In this document: piece after piece, positions 1-11,565 of the stretch | Numbering within the stretch: position 1 is the stretch's first letter | Layout of the letters: each line of letters starts with the position of its first letter | Assembly: GCF_002201575.2 (NCBI RefSeq) | Contig: NC_058404.1 | Span: forward strand, 159,098,016 to 159,162,015 | Origin: Neomonachus schauinslandi | Lineage: Eukaryota > Chordata > Mammalia > Carnivora > Phocidae | Length of the DNA stretch: 64,000 nucleotides | Reading direction: 5' to 3' | Notes under the pieces: generated by a model | What the model was told of the DNA's origin: nothing | The model's database searches: none | Seen by the model: the letters and a program-made list of their open reading frames with translations, nothing else | Made by a program: the position numbers and the translations under genes

Positions 1-305
1 GGTTTACTCAGAAGAGAAGAAACTGACAAGACTGTTGAACACAGATTTCCTCTTTAGACAGTCCTTTTTCTGCTAACTTTCTGATTCCTTTTATCATCTC
101 TTGCCTATGCGTCAGGCAGGGAGAAAAATAAATTTATTTTAGATCCAAAGATGTAGTTACTCAATTTTCATGGGCCATTTCTTTTTACTTACTATAATAG
201 GTAGGCATAGCCCAGGAGTTCTGTGATTCTTCCCAGTGATTAGCTTCTTTCATATTGCATTAGTCATGCTTTTTTTTTTTTTTTTTAAGTTTTATTTATT
301 TCTGG

Positions 306-482
306 GACACCTGGGTGGCTCAGTTGTTTGGGCGTCTGCCTTCAGCTCAGGTCATGATCCCAGGGTCCTGGGATCGAGCCCCACATTGGGCTCCTTGCTC
401 AGCGGGGAGTCTGCCTCTCTCTCTCCCTCTGCCTGCCACTCCCCCTGCTTGTGTTCTCTGTCAAAGAAATAAGCTTTTTTTA
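306..482 (+). mobile_element. Carnivore tRNA-Lys SINE, sense
   Basis: Starts GGACACCTGGGTGGCTCAG and ends in a short A/T tail (AAAGAAATAAGC). It abuts the next SINE in opposite orientation. Confidence 0.9.
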
Positions 483-644
483 AAAGCTTTTACTTATTTC
501 TTTGACAGAGACACAGCGAGAGAGGGAACACAAGCAGGGGGAATGGGAGAGGGCCAATCAGGCTTCCCGCCGAGCAGGGAGCCCGATGCGGGACTTGATC
601 CCAGGACCCCGGGATCATGACCTGAGCCGAACCCAGGTGCCCTT
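483..644 (-). mobile_element. Carnivore SINE, antisense, inverted against the previous copy
   Basis: Reads from the tail (TTACTTATTTCTTTGACAG) to the head (GAACCCAGGTGCCC). With the copy at 306-482 it forms a tail-to-tail inverted pair with almost no spacer. Confidence 0.9.
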
Positions 645-774
645 TAGTCATGCATTTTTTAAAGTGATAATTGGAATTGGCTAATTTTTCTCCCCTAAAT
701 GGAATCAAATTGGATTTTATGTTTTACTTTCTTCAGCCCTCTGCTGGCCTTACTCTCTAAATTTGACAGCCTAG

Positions 775-905
775 CTGTGGTTTTCAACCTTGGCTGTGCT
801 TGATGATCTTCTATAAAAATATAGGTGCCTGAACCCATCCTGTAACAGGCTAGACCAGAATCTCCAGGAGTTCTAAATTGGGAACTAATTAGTTATCTAG
901 AATCC
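775..905. repeat. MER5-type DNA transposon remnant
   Basis: TTTTCAACCTTGGCTGTGCT followed by AGAATCTCCAGGAG resembles the short nonautonomous hAT element MER5A. Diverged. Confidence 0.5.
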
Positions 906-949
906 AGGGGGTCCACAGCTCCAGTTAGATTTTTATTTGAAGTAAGAAT

Positions 950-1140
950 CTTTTTTTTTTTTTAAAGATTTTATTTATTTGACGGAGAGATAGAGAACAC
1001 AAGGAGGCAGAATGGCAGGGAGAGGGAGAAGCAGGCCCCCCCCCGAGCAGGGAGCCCAATGCGGGACTCGATCCCAGGACCCTGGGATCATGACCTGAGC
1101 CAAAGGCAGACTCTTAAGCAACTGAGCCACCCAGGCACCC
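950..1140 (-). mobile_element. Carnivore SINE, antisense
   Basis: Complete from oligo-T to CACCCAGGCACCC. Flanked by AAGTAAGAATCTT on both sides, a clear target-site duplication. Confidence 0.92.
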
Positions 1141-1344
1141 AAAGTAAGAATCTTATAGCATACATTTAAGATGGTAAAAAAATTACTTTTGGGAGATAAG
1201 TTCCATGACCAAGTGTCAATGTTAACGATATGGGGCAATAGCAACTCAGATTCCAATATTTCATTAGTAAAAATATAAAATCAAAATGAAGTAACCTCTA
1301 CCTATTTTTACATGAATGTTCATCGGTTTATTATGTTGTTTTTA

Positions 1345-1490
1345 TATTTATTTGTTTGTTTGTTTGTTTAATAGGCTCCATGCCCAGCGTGGAGCCCAGT
1401 GCAGGGCTTGAACTCACGACCCTGAGATCAAGACCTGAGCTGAGATCAAGAGTTGGACACTTAACCTAGTGAGCATACCCAGGTGCCTCT
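1345..1490 (-). mobile_element. Older carnivore SINE, antisense
   Basis: Diverged head-type sequence (AGGCTCCATGCCCAGCGTGG ... ACCCAGGTGCC) preceded by a TTTG repeat at 1347-1370. Confidence 0.75.
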
Positions 1491-1663
1491 GTGTTTTGTT
1501 TTTAAAGAAAGAATATTTGATGTGAATTTTTTCCTGAAGATAAATATCCATATCTTTATTTCTCAATACAACAATCTTCTTTAAATAGTGGAGCAGCGAT
1601 TTGTGCCTCAATAGTTGTATATTGCAGATGTGCTGAAAGTCCTTTCCTATTTTAATTTTTTTC

Positions 1664-1795
1664 CTGGGGTGCCTGGCTGGCTAAGTTCATGGAGCATGTA
1701 ACTCTTGATCTCGGGGTTGTGAGTTCAAGCCCCACATTGGGTATAAAGATTACATAAAAGTAAAATCTTCTGATAAATAAATAATTTAAAAAATC
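1664..1795 (+). mobile_element. Older carnivore SINE, sense
   Basis: GGGGTGCCTGGCTGGCTAAG start with the short GGTATAAAGATTAC tail form, an older subfamily. Confidence 0.75.
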
Positions 1796-2819
1796 AATTT
1801 CTTCTCTTGTGGGTTTATACCTTTGCTTTTATTTTCACGTGAAAGTTTAAAATAGCTTAATTTCTAGAATGACTATAAATATTTCCTGTTTCATATTTTT
1901 AAACATATTCCAAATTAACATATAAACATACCAGACAATTTTTAAAAACCCTGTCAGTTTATATCTGACTTAATGTTTTCCCTTCACATATAAAAAATTA
2001 TCTTGAGGTATTGTACTTGAGTCCAGAGGACTAACAAGCTAAAATCTGGATGCTAAAGTTCTTAATTATTTCCTTTGAAATCTTCCTGACTTATTAAACA
2101 CAATCTGATTTTAACTTTTTTACTTTTAACGACAGGGTCGTTACTGTGATGCCCTGAGAAACTTTAGGAGCCCAGAGTTTTGTTTACCTTTGTTATCATA
2201 CCCCTAGTCAGCTGCATGTTCCTATCGAATTAGTCTCCTTAATTTCTCCCTGTTTTTGCCTTTCACTGTTCTAGCAGCTTTCCTTTCTCCCACTGAGCTT
2301 TTAATCTGTCGTATCTGATAAGTCAGACAAAGAAGTTTGCCAAGAGTGTGGGGAATTTGATTACCTGGTTTGTTAATCAATATGATCTTTACATTTTCCA
2401 AGGCTATATGAAGCTTTAAACTGAAAGACTATGTACGAGGACTGTGATGGCTAGCTAGGCTTTTGCTTGGGGGGATCCCCCTATTGATCATTTTGGTTTG
2501 TGTAAAAGGCAAACCATCATGTAGAAAGCACTTACTTTCCTTCACCCCTTTAGTATCCTCAACCATAGGACAGTTCAACAGACAAACTTGAGCATGCCTA
2601 AGTTCTCAGATGATCCTGATGCTGCTTACTCTGAAAACCACAGCTATAGGGAACATTACTGTCATTAACAATTTTCACCTTCCATTTCTGCATTTCGTAA
2701 ATATGAGTGTTACTCTTCATATAATGTCATAAGCTTGTATATGTTCTTATAAAATTAGTTATTATAGCATCTTATTATATTATTATATATTATACATCAA
2801 ATGTAATAGAATCATAAAA

Positions 2820-2945
2820 CCCATCATAAGGTCCCCACCCTCATGACCTCTAAACCTCATTATCTCCTGAAGAAGGCCCCATCTCCAAATGCTCTTACAT
2901 ACGTTGATATGACTTTAGAGGTGACACAGTTCAGTCCATAGCAAC
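2820..2945 (-). repeat. MaLR-type LTR fragment
   Basis: The reverse complement reads GGGGCCTTC, then GTCATGAGGGTGGGGACC, matching the interior of the MST/MLT1 LTR seen whole near 54,140. Confidence 0.5.
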
Positions 2946-3006
2946 ATCATATAATAACATCTTACGTATTTTTTCACACAAACAAAAACAAAAAATACTG
3001 TTTTAC

Positions 3007-3096
3007 CTGTACCAGGACTTTGTTTTACATCTCCCTCTCTTAGGTCTTCTGACATACTACTGACAAAGTCATCTTCAGCTGCATCTCCAGCAATGA
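3007..3096 (-). CDS. Unrecognised gene, exon D: 90-bp acidic exon, duplicate of C
   Basis: Minus strand, acceptor TATATTCACACAG, donor GTACAG|GTAAAA, exactly 90 bp and phase 1 at both ends. It encodes VIAGDAAEDDFVSSMSEDLR, then EGDVKQSPGT. The shared core with exon C is VIA-D-A/T-A with MSEDL, and similarity extends a few codons upstream. The intact donor implies at least one more exon further left, possibly outside the window. Confidence 0.5.
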
Positions 3097-3195
3097 CTGT
3101 GTGAATATAGTGGGATATATGGTGGTTTGGTTTTATTCACCTTCAGGATAGTGTTTTAAACTCTAATATGTTATTATCCCTTTTAAAGTGAACCT

Positions 3196-3388
3196 GATGG
3201 GGGTGTCTGAATGGCTCAGTTGGTGAAGTGTCTGCCTTCAGCTCAGGTCATGATTCCAGAGCCCTGGGATCGAGCTCTGTGTCAGGCTCCCTGCTCAGTA
3301 CGGAGTCTGCTTCTCCGTCTCCCTCTGCCCCTCGCCCACTCGTGTTTCTCTCTCTCTCTCTCAAATAAAATCTTTAAAAAAAAACAAA
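3196..3388 (+). mobile_element. Carnivore SINE, sense
   Basis: Diverged head (GGGGGTGTCTGAATGGCTCAG), intact (CT)n and AATAAAATC tail. Directly followed by another sense SINE. Confidence 0.88.
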
Positions 3389-3391
3389 CCG

Positions 3392-3600
3392 GGGGGCACC
3401 TGGGTGGCTCAGTCGGTTAAGCATCTGCCTTCGGCTCAGGTCATGATCCCAGGGTCTGGGGATCGAGCCCCGCATCGGGCTCCCTGCTTGGCAGGAAGCC
3501 TGCTTCTCCCTCTCCCACTCCCCCTGCTTGTGTTCCCTCTCTCTCTGTCTCTCTCTCTTTGTCAAGTTAATAAATCTTAAAATTAAACATAAATAAAAAA
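3392..3600 (+). mobile_element. Carnivore SINE, sense
   Basis: GGGGGGCACCTGGGTGGCTC head. It sits between the two acidic exons C and D of the antisense gene. Confidence 0.9.
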
Positions 3601-3681
3601 ATACTGAATGCTAAATACTGTGGTTGTTTGCTTTTCTCTAGCTTACATTCCCCACCCTTAAACATCTTTAGTCTTAGATTC

Positions 3682-3764
3682 CTATAGATATCTGGTGTTG
3701 TCTCTAACGAGGTCTTCTGACATATAACTGATAGAATCACCATCAGCTGTATCTCTAGCAATTA
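3682..3764 (-). CDS. Unrecognised gene, exon C: short acidic segment ending in stop
   Basis: After a possible acceptor (TATGTTCAGACAG) the minus strand reads VIARDTADGDSISYMSEDLV, then RDNTRYL and TAG. The phase fits a join from exon A or B (G|TA = Val). It closely resembles exon D 600 bp further on. The polypyrimidine tract is weak and the frame stays open upstream (SGKVAQQQQHDYVQT), so the exon may start earlier. It could be an alternative last exon or a decaying duplicate. Confidence 0.45.
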
Positions 3765-4608
3765 CTGTCTGAACATAATCATGCTGCTGCTGTTGGGCAA
3801 CTTTACCACTAGTCATCTTAATTTTAATGGGACAGATGTATAGTTCTCTAGCAGACCAGTTTCTTCTCCACCAGCGAAAGATTTCAGGACTTCTCACCAC
3901 CATTTCTCAATCCTAACTCTCTGTCATTGCCTCTGTTTCCCCTAGATACACATTCAGACTCTGAGAATTAGGACTGCATTGTTTAAGGCAGATATTAAGA
4001 TCTAGAAACTTTATGGTTAGTAGAGGTCTTTAAGAACATCTTGTCAAGTCTAGAGGAGACACGTGGTTCAAGATTCCACAAAGACTGAGCTAGAACTTTG
4101 ATTTCCTGACTCTTGGTCTAGAACTCATCTAGTTTATTTCATGCTGTCATATCTCTGTGTGTATTGTTTCTCAATCCTTTGGGTTAAACTCGTTTTAAAG
4201 AACTTTTATGATGTGTCCCAGATGAACTTACACTTCAAAGACATTCTCATGGGTTTTTTTATTTTTCTAAGTTCTTTAATGTTCTTTTTCTGTTCCCTCA
4301 ATTTTACTATAGTTAATATGAAAACTTTAACTTCTGCCATTTAGAGTTGCAGTTTTACTTTAGTAAAATTGGTCTATTTTTAAACTTGTGGAAATCAATT
4401 TTATTTCATCCTTATGTATAACTTTGTACTATTCTCTGTGTTCTGGAGGTGATTGCATATACATTAAATCTGTTTCATGATAAATTCAACCTTTAGCTTT
4501 GGAATATAGTGAAGCCTGTTTAACTTAGATTATATTCACGTTATCATGCTACTAACATTTTCATATGATGTGACCTGATGTTTAGATTACTTTTCTTTGC
4601 CTTCCTAC

Positions 4609-5043
4609 CTGTCTGATCCTCTTCTGTTTTTACATTGGCACATCCGGTAGCTTGTTCTTCATCTTGGAATTCCCATTGTTGTGATTTTTCTGTTTTATTA
4701 TGTCCCAGAATAGCATCCAACTCCGTAAAAAATTTCATACTCTTAGTTATGCCTTGGTCTTGAGCCATTCTTACAATCTTGTATTCATGTTTTAAGTTTT
4801 TGTACTTTGTTCTGCACTGCTTCCAGTCTCTCTCTATTCCAGATTTCTGAAGCTTGGCAGCAATTTGTTCAAATATCCTTTTATTTCTCACTGTTCCTTC
4901 TAGTTGTTGTTGTATACTTATATCAGACCAGATGCCAATTAGAGCCCTGACTTCTGGCACAGTCCAGTGTTTTCCTCCTTCATTTGCTATAGTTGGAATA
5001 AAAGTTGGATTAATAGAGGGTTCCATGATTGATGTAGAGTTAC
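4609..5043 (-). CDS. Unrecognised gene, exon B: Myb/SANT-like DNA-binding domain 2
   Basis: A 435-bp minus-strand open exon, phase 1 at both ends. Acceptor TCTCTTTCCCTCCCCACCCG then ATACAG; donor ACAG|GTAGGA. It encodes a second trihelix domain (GKHWTVPEVRALIGIWSD, RDWKQCRTKYKNLKHEYK, FFTELDAILG), identical to the exon A domain at roughly 50 of 90 positions, then a Gln/Glu-rich tail. Joining to exon A makes a Gly codon (G|GT), so the two fit in frame. Lack of stops in both copies and the preserved junctions argue for selection. Confidence 0.75.
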
Positions 5044-5499
5044 CTGTATCGGGTGGGGAGGGAAAGAGATATGTACATAGGTTACATACATAAAACAAGA
5101 TAAGTAAAGTAATTGGATGCAACCTTAGTAAACAAATTTTCTCCTTAGGTGATGGAGTACAAATCATAGCTTAGCTTTTCTCTGAAGCTAATGGGGAAAT
5201 GAAATACAGAACCTGAATCTGTTTCTTACCATGACAGTGACTGGCTTTAAAAAAGTTGTGTTTTTAATTAGTCACGTTTTGATCATCTTTTTTTTCTATT
5301 ATTTCTTACTCTTCCATCCCGCTCCTTTGGTATATGGTGTGTATGTCAGTATATACTGAATGTTGAATATATAACTTTGTATTACTTACTTGTAGAAAGC
5401 AACACAATTAGAAAGTGGCTCATTGAGGGCAATTTTTGTTTGTTTTTTGTTTTGTGATAGGATCGGTGGGAGCAATTTATCTCCTCTTTTAATCTAATG

Positions 5500-5620
5500 A
5501 TCCATTGGCTACATATCAATATCTCCTGGGGAACTTCTGTAAATGACTACTTTGCAATTACTCCTACCCCTCATCCCCAGATTATGATTCTAGTGTGCAG
5601 TCAGGTCTGAGAACCAAGAC
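5500..5620. repeat. MER5-type remnant
   Basis: CTCCTGGGGAACTTCTGTAA ... GATTCTAGTGTGCAG ... TGAGAACCA resembles a MER5 element in diverged form. Confidence 0.45.
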
Positions 5621-6937
5621 GATTCATGAATAAAGGGAAGAGTCACATTATAACAACTGGTCCTTCTTACTCCTTATGAAAATAAAAGATGTCCCATTGG
5701 TCAAAGACCAAATGTCATTTTAAGTGAAGTATTAGATTTTTTTAATGCAAGGAAGTGTGTCACAAATTCCATAATGCCTTCAGCAGAATGTCCCCACTTA
5801 GAAATCCTAGCATGGTACCTTTATGTTACATCTCTAGCATAGTTTTGCAACTCATTTTATGGTAATGACTTTACTTGAAGTTATATTGGTTATTTAAACA
5901 GCCACATTATCTTGTGTTTTTCTCAGATTTCATGTTTATGTTTAATAAAAAGGTAGTTCAGACTGCAGTATCTATAATGTAAGTCATTAAAAAAACACTT
6001 TTTAGCATTTACCTGAAGTTTAGGGAGCTGTTTTTATTTTGTGGTGTGTTTAATGTCTTTGTTTTGAAATGCTTTTCGGTATTTTTCCTTACTTGAATTA
6101 ACAACTTTCAGTAAAAATTTAGAAGCAAAATGGGGATTTATATTGACTTTAATTGGGTGAATAAAACCATCCTTGACCTTATTGATTTGATAGTATTTAC
6201 TTTCAAATATAGAGTTCTCTTTGTCTTAGACCTCAGGAGTGCTAAACTGACATGTTCATTAAATATTAAGCACCTACTATGTATAATTTTGACCATTATA
6301 TTCTCTATTATGTTTAAAGAATAAAGGTTGTGAATATGAAGGCTAATATTACTAGGCAATTTATGTTTTGTTAAATCATTTATTTTAGAAATGATTTTTT
6401 TTAGTATACATTGGTAAAAAAGAGGGAAACATAACATTTCTATCAGGAAAAATCATGCATTTTTCTTAGAAACCAATCTTCTGATTTAGAATTTGATCAG
6501 TTTCATTGTATTTTTGGCCCACAATACTGTACCTAGTTCCATTGGTCTGATAGGAGAAACCAAAAGTAAAGGATTTCCTGAGAGGTCTTCCTTATCTTGT
6601 AATGTAACTGACATTTTGCCTGGAAAGAGAACAGAATTCCTTTTAGAGTAAGTTCTGAAGAAGATAAAAATTGAATTAATAATGACTGAGAATGCTAGAG
6701 CTTGAGCTAAATTTGTTCATATTCTTGAAGGATTATAGCTTTGTGAGACACATTTTGTAATAAAGTGGTATAATGTTGTTTAAATACTTATCTATATAAA
6801 GAAAATTTAATTTCTTCCATCCATTGAGATGGTTGATTTTGAACTTCCACTAGATTTGTTTGCTAATTTTATGTTTCTAGAGATGGATTGTGGTTCGTTT
6901 TCAAATCAAATTACATTTTTTAAATGAGATGTTTTCT

Positions 6938-7132
6938 TGGGGTGGCCTGGGTGGCCCAGTCAGTTAAGTATCTGACTCTTGATTTCGGCTCAGGTCACGA
7001 TCTCAGAGTCATGAGATCCTGGAGTCCTGGGCCAGGCTCTGCGTTGAGCATGGAGCCTGCTTAAGATTCTCTCTCTCTCTCTGCCCCAACCCCCTCTTAC
7101 GCTCGTGCTCTCTCTGGAAAAAAAAAAAATGA
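6938..7132 (+). mobile_element. Carnivore SINE, sense, older
   Basis: GGGGTGGCCTGGGTGGCCCAG head with the TCTGACTCTTGATTTCGGC subfamily body and a poly(A) tail. Confidence 0.88.
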
Positions 7133-8265
7133 AGTGTTTTCTTTATTTCTGTAATTTAGGTACTTCAACATAATAGGCACTTGGTAAATGATAGTAGCAC
7201 TGTAAAACAGAGGTCTTGTAATGAGATAATCAGAAAATCTTGTTTAATTGGCGTATTTGGTCAAATAGCTAAAATTTAAATTTATCTTTTATAATCAGCT
7301 GATTGGTAAATACTAAACTTTCCAGAAATTAATCTAAGTTATATTTAAATGGACCAAGGAATGTGTCATTTAAAAGAACCATGCCAACCTTGAAAAATGA
7401 AATCGGTCCCCTCTTGATCTCCTGGTTTTATGGCTTGGATGTTTTCATAAAATGAGGCACAGACTACTTTTTAGAGTAATCAAAAGAGGTGGGTAATAGT
7501 GAGGAAAAACTAAAATATATCTTTCAAAGGAACCCAACATAGAATTTTGGATTCAGTTGGCACATGAAGATGAATTATAATTACAATGAGGCTGAAGACT
7601 GATCAGGAGGTAGTTCAGTACGTTTTGATTACTCTTTGTAATTTTCTGAATCAAAGATTTATTATTCAGCTTATATCATTTCCATATGTTTTTTTCAATT
7701 TTGGTTTACTGAGTAACAAATAGCATTCGATTTAACTTTACATTAGGAGATCAAATATTAGGCATGATTTTAATGGCACGAACATTTAAAATCACAATTC
7801 ACTATTCAGAGGCATTCCATTAAAGAATAAGAAAAGGAGTATTTGTCATCTTAAAGATTATATTAGGGATTCCTATTTTAAAATAGAATAACGAATGAAA
7901 AATATGGGAAGCACTACTGTTTTCAAATGGCATATAGTTGGGAATATGAAAAATAAAAATCTGTAGTTACATAAGAATTCTCTTTAAGAGAAGTGTGGAA
8001 GATGATATACCTAGTTAATGTAACATGTGAGCGTCATGAGAACAACAAGGAAAGGTAATGGTTTGCTATTCTGTTATCTGATTTAGGGCCTAGTTTTATG
8101 TTTGTTGAAAACAGCCTGGAGCTAAACATATAGGCCAGAGTGAAAAAGAAAAGTTCTCTTCCCAGCTTCTTCAGGGGTATTTTTTTTCTTAGGTTGATTA
8201 TTCCTAGCATCAGTCCCAAAATTGTATGCCAGGGTCCCATGCTCGGGAGATTTTAAACTGAAACT

Positions 8266-8429
8266 TTTTTTTTATAAGATTTTTATTTATTTATTTGACA
8301 GAGACACAGTGAGAGAGGGAAAACAAGCAGGGGGAGTGGGAAAGGGAGAAGCAGTCTTCCCGTGTGACTCTGGGATCATGACCTGAGCTGAAGGCAGACG
8401 CTTAACGACTGAGCCACCCAGGCGCCCAT
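8266..8429 (-). mobile_element. Carnivore SINE, antisense, internal deletion
   Basis: Oligo-T to CACCCAGGCGCCC, but part of the middle is missing around 8,350-8,365. AAACTGAAACT repeats on both sides as target duplication. Confidence 0.9.
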
Positions 8430-9983
8430 AAACTGAAACTCTTAAGTCATTACTCCTGATGCATTTGTATCAAGTAAGAAGAGGGAAATAGGGCGGAAAT
8501 TTGGTCACTGAAGGAATGGGATTCGGTGGCAGCAGTAGGTCAAAGGTATTCAGAGGTTGAGGATGATTACAATTTCCAAAACACGAAGCCTCTTAAGAGT
8601 TTGTATTTGAGTCTTTTGCCAAGGCTCAGTCAGGCTACCTGCTGCCTAACAGAGGGAACCAGATCCTCTGTCCTTACCACTTGCATGAGGTTGATCCCAA
8701 CAGTGGAAAAGGCACATTCATTTTCTTCCCTTCTTCAAAGGTTTACCATACACCAATAAAAATTCTGCTGGTTCCGCCATAGAAAAACCAGAAGACATTA
8801 TAAATGAATCAGACCTAGAGAAAGGAGGGTTTTCTAAGCCTTAGAAAAGACTCTTTGCATTAAAAACTTTAATCAAAAACTTTGTTTTTTAAATCAAAAA
8901 CTATTTGATTACATTAAAAGCTTTTGAATTCTGTAGGTCAAATAAAAGTCAGCCAAAATTGTAAGGCAAAAGAGATCATGCAATTTCTAAGACCTCAATT
9001 GACACGAACAGTTAATTTGTAAAAATAAACATATAGAAAACTGTTCCATATCGCTAGCAATTAAACAAATGCAAAATAAGTTATTTATTGCATATACCAT
9101 TATAGTTATTTGTTTATTAAATTAGCATACTTTTGTTAAATTAGCAAAGTCTCTCCCCTACTTCAACCCCATCCTATGATCTGGTACGACACAGTTCTCT
9201 ATAAAAAGGGACAGTCTCATTGTTAGTAAAGAACAGTTCTTTTAGAAAGTAGTTTTTTTTAAACACTGTTTCAAAGTAATCATACCTTTTCTGACCAATA
9301 ATTGAACTTCTGATAGTCTCTCCTAAAGTAATAATGTTAAATATGGACAAAAGGTATTGATTGTAGCACCTTTCTCTAAGGGGGCAAACATAAATTCTGA
9401 TATATGCACTCAAATATTATGGAACCATTAAGTAACGTTTAATCCTGAATTATAATTAGTTCTGGGTATAATTTAAAGATTATTATTAAAGCAAACAAAA
9501 TGCTAATATGCTTGCAATTTTATAATTTGAAAAGTTTAAGGAATAACAACCCGTGGCATTGTGGATGATATGTGGGAAGGTACTAGAAAGTAGGGAGACC
9601 ATTTAAGAGGTTATCTTAATATTCCATGTGACAGATGAAGTTCTGCATGGTGGTAATGAGAATGGAACAGAAAAAATTTATGAAACATGTCAGTAGATTT
9701 TTTTTTTTTAAGGACTTAGTGATTGACCAAAGGTCAAGGGTATCTCAAATGTTTCCATTTAAGTGACTGGACATACAACGATAGTAAGGTAGAAGCAATT
9801 TGTAGGAGGATCAGTTCTGAATGAGGGAAGAGAGTGTGGTTTTAGAATTGGGGTTTGAGATACCTTAAACATACAAGGTTAAGTTGTAATTATGGGCCGT
9901 CTGCTTGTAGGTGAAAGTGGGGAATTTGGAGCCATGGGGGTACTTAAATGGGTTAGAAGGAGATCTGGTTTAGTGGAGATTAA

Positions 9984-9995
9984 ACACACACACTC

Positions 9996-10030
<35 letters not shown>

Positions 10031-10090
10031 CACACACACGAGAGGGGGAGAGAGAGAGAAAGAGAGAGAGAAAAGGAGGAGGAGGAGGAG
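9984..10090. repeat. CA microsatellite with adjoining GA/GGA tract
   Basis: An almost pure (CA)n run to 10038 continues into GAGAGAGAGAAAG and (GGA)n. Open frames on both strands here are artefacts of the repeat. Confidence 0.95.
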
Positions 10091-10656
10091 ACACAGAGAC
10101 ACAAGAGAGGGGCAAAAAAAGTGGAAATATTAGCACCCACATCTTAATTACAGCAACACCAACCTCTGGTTAAATTCAAAGCTTTTCAGAAGCTGAGTGG
10201 TTTACTTATCATTAATCAATATTTAAAGCATTTAAATGATGAAGAGTGCAGGATGATTAATTGAATAAAATAATGTTATTGCTGTTTAACTTGACAATGA
10301 CTGCAAAGCTTTCTCAGAATTTGGTATAGTTATCAGAAACATAAAAGTAGGTTAAGTGGAGTGGATTTTTTACTAAATTTATTATTGAGCTTTAAACATG
10401 AAGTTCAGATTAACCTAATTAGCCAAATTAACCTTCAACTTCTGTCATTTTACCCTACCCCCCTTTCTCATTTGATATCTTATATTCTACCACTTAAACC
10501 ATTTTCTTTGGGATGTTACATTTATTCATGGTGCCCTACTTTCTGAGGTTACACATCACTGAATGCATGTGCAAGTAGCTCAGTGCTTTGCAGACAGTAG
10601 GTATTCGAGATTTTGAATTGAATTGAACAACTCTGCTCTTAAAAATAACATCTGTA

Positions 10657-10843
10657 GGGGCGCCTGGGTGGCTCAGATGGTTGAGCGTCTGCCTTCGGCT
10701 CAGGTCATGATCCCAGGGTCCTGGGATCGAGTCCCGCATCGGGCTCCCTGCTCCTTGGGAGCCTGTTTCTCCCTCTGCTGCTCTCTCTCTCTCTCTGTCT
10801 CTCATGAATAGATAAATTAGAAATCTTAAAAAAAAAAAAAAAT
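10657..10843 (+). mobile_element. Carnivore SINE, sense
   Basis: GGGGCGCCTGGGTGGCTCAG head, slightly shortened body, poly(A). AACATCTGTA before and AAATCTGTAAG after suggest a short target duplication. Confidence 0.92.
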
Positions 10844-11565
10844 CTGTAAGACTTTGGCTATGGGAGAAATCTCATTACTGCCACTGATTTCCCCGCTTTC
10901 CCTGGTGATAACATTCAGCTTCCGCAGACTGAACAAATTCTATGTAAATACAGTTGGGCTTAACACAGCAGGTCAAGAACCTTGTTTTAATATCTAAATC
11001 ATTTAATCATAAATCATTTAATCTATCAAATCTATTTTTATTTCTGATTATTTAAATGGAACTGTTCTTCCAAACGAGTAATGAAGTTGTTTATTAGTTC
11101 CTAGTATTTTAGTGCTTTTATTGATAAATTTAGGAAAATGGGAACGTAAATACAGAGGAGAAAGTTCTGTCTTGTTTGGAGCTGTGGAGAAACAACAGTG
11201 GAGCAATATATTAGATTTTTTTTTCTTTTGCCACTCTTAAAAAATTAAAACCTAAAATATTTTCAAAACCCAGTCCATTTTCCAAAAACCGTATCAGGCA
11301 TGCTTAAGGAGAGTTGGTATTAGTGGTTAATGTTATTTTTTTTAAGCAGTTAATGTTATTTTAGTGTGTTTTTTCAGTATTTCACGGATTTAAAAAGTGG
11401 AGGTATTTAATCTTTTTAAAATTTTTACCTTGTGCGAAATAGCATAACAGGTCAGTTGTTTTTCTCAACCATGATATTCCAGGCTATGTTTATCATACGG
11501 ACTCAGAAGTCCCTACTCTTATAGTTTGTTAGTAAAGACAAAAGAATGCTACTTTTTCTTTTTAC

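Noticed and set aside
8526..8850. Possible processed pseudogene, with frames such as RYSEVEDDYNFQNTK and EKPEDIINESDLEKGGF
   Set aside because: The frames are short and in different phases, no family is recognised and no poly(A) tail or target duplication is seen. A protein search of all three frames would decide.
9879..10173. Open frames on both strands across the CA repeat
   Set aside because: The frames exist because (CA)n/(GA)n has no stops; composition is pure repeat.
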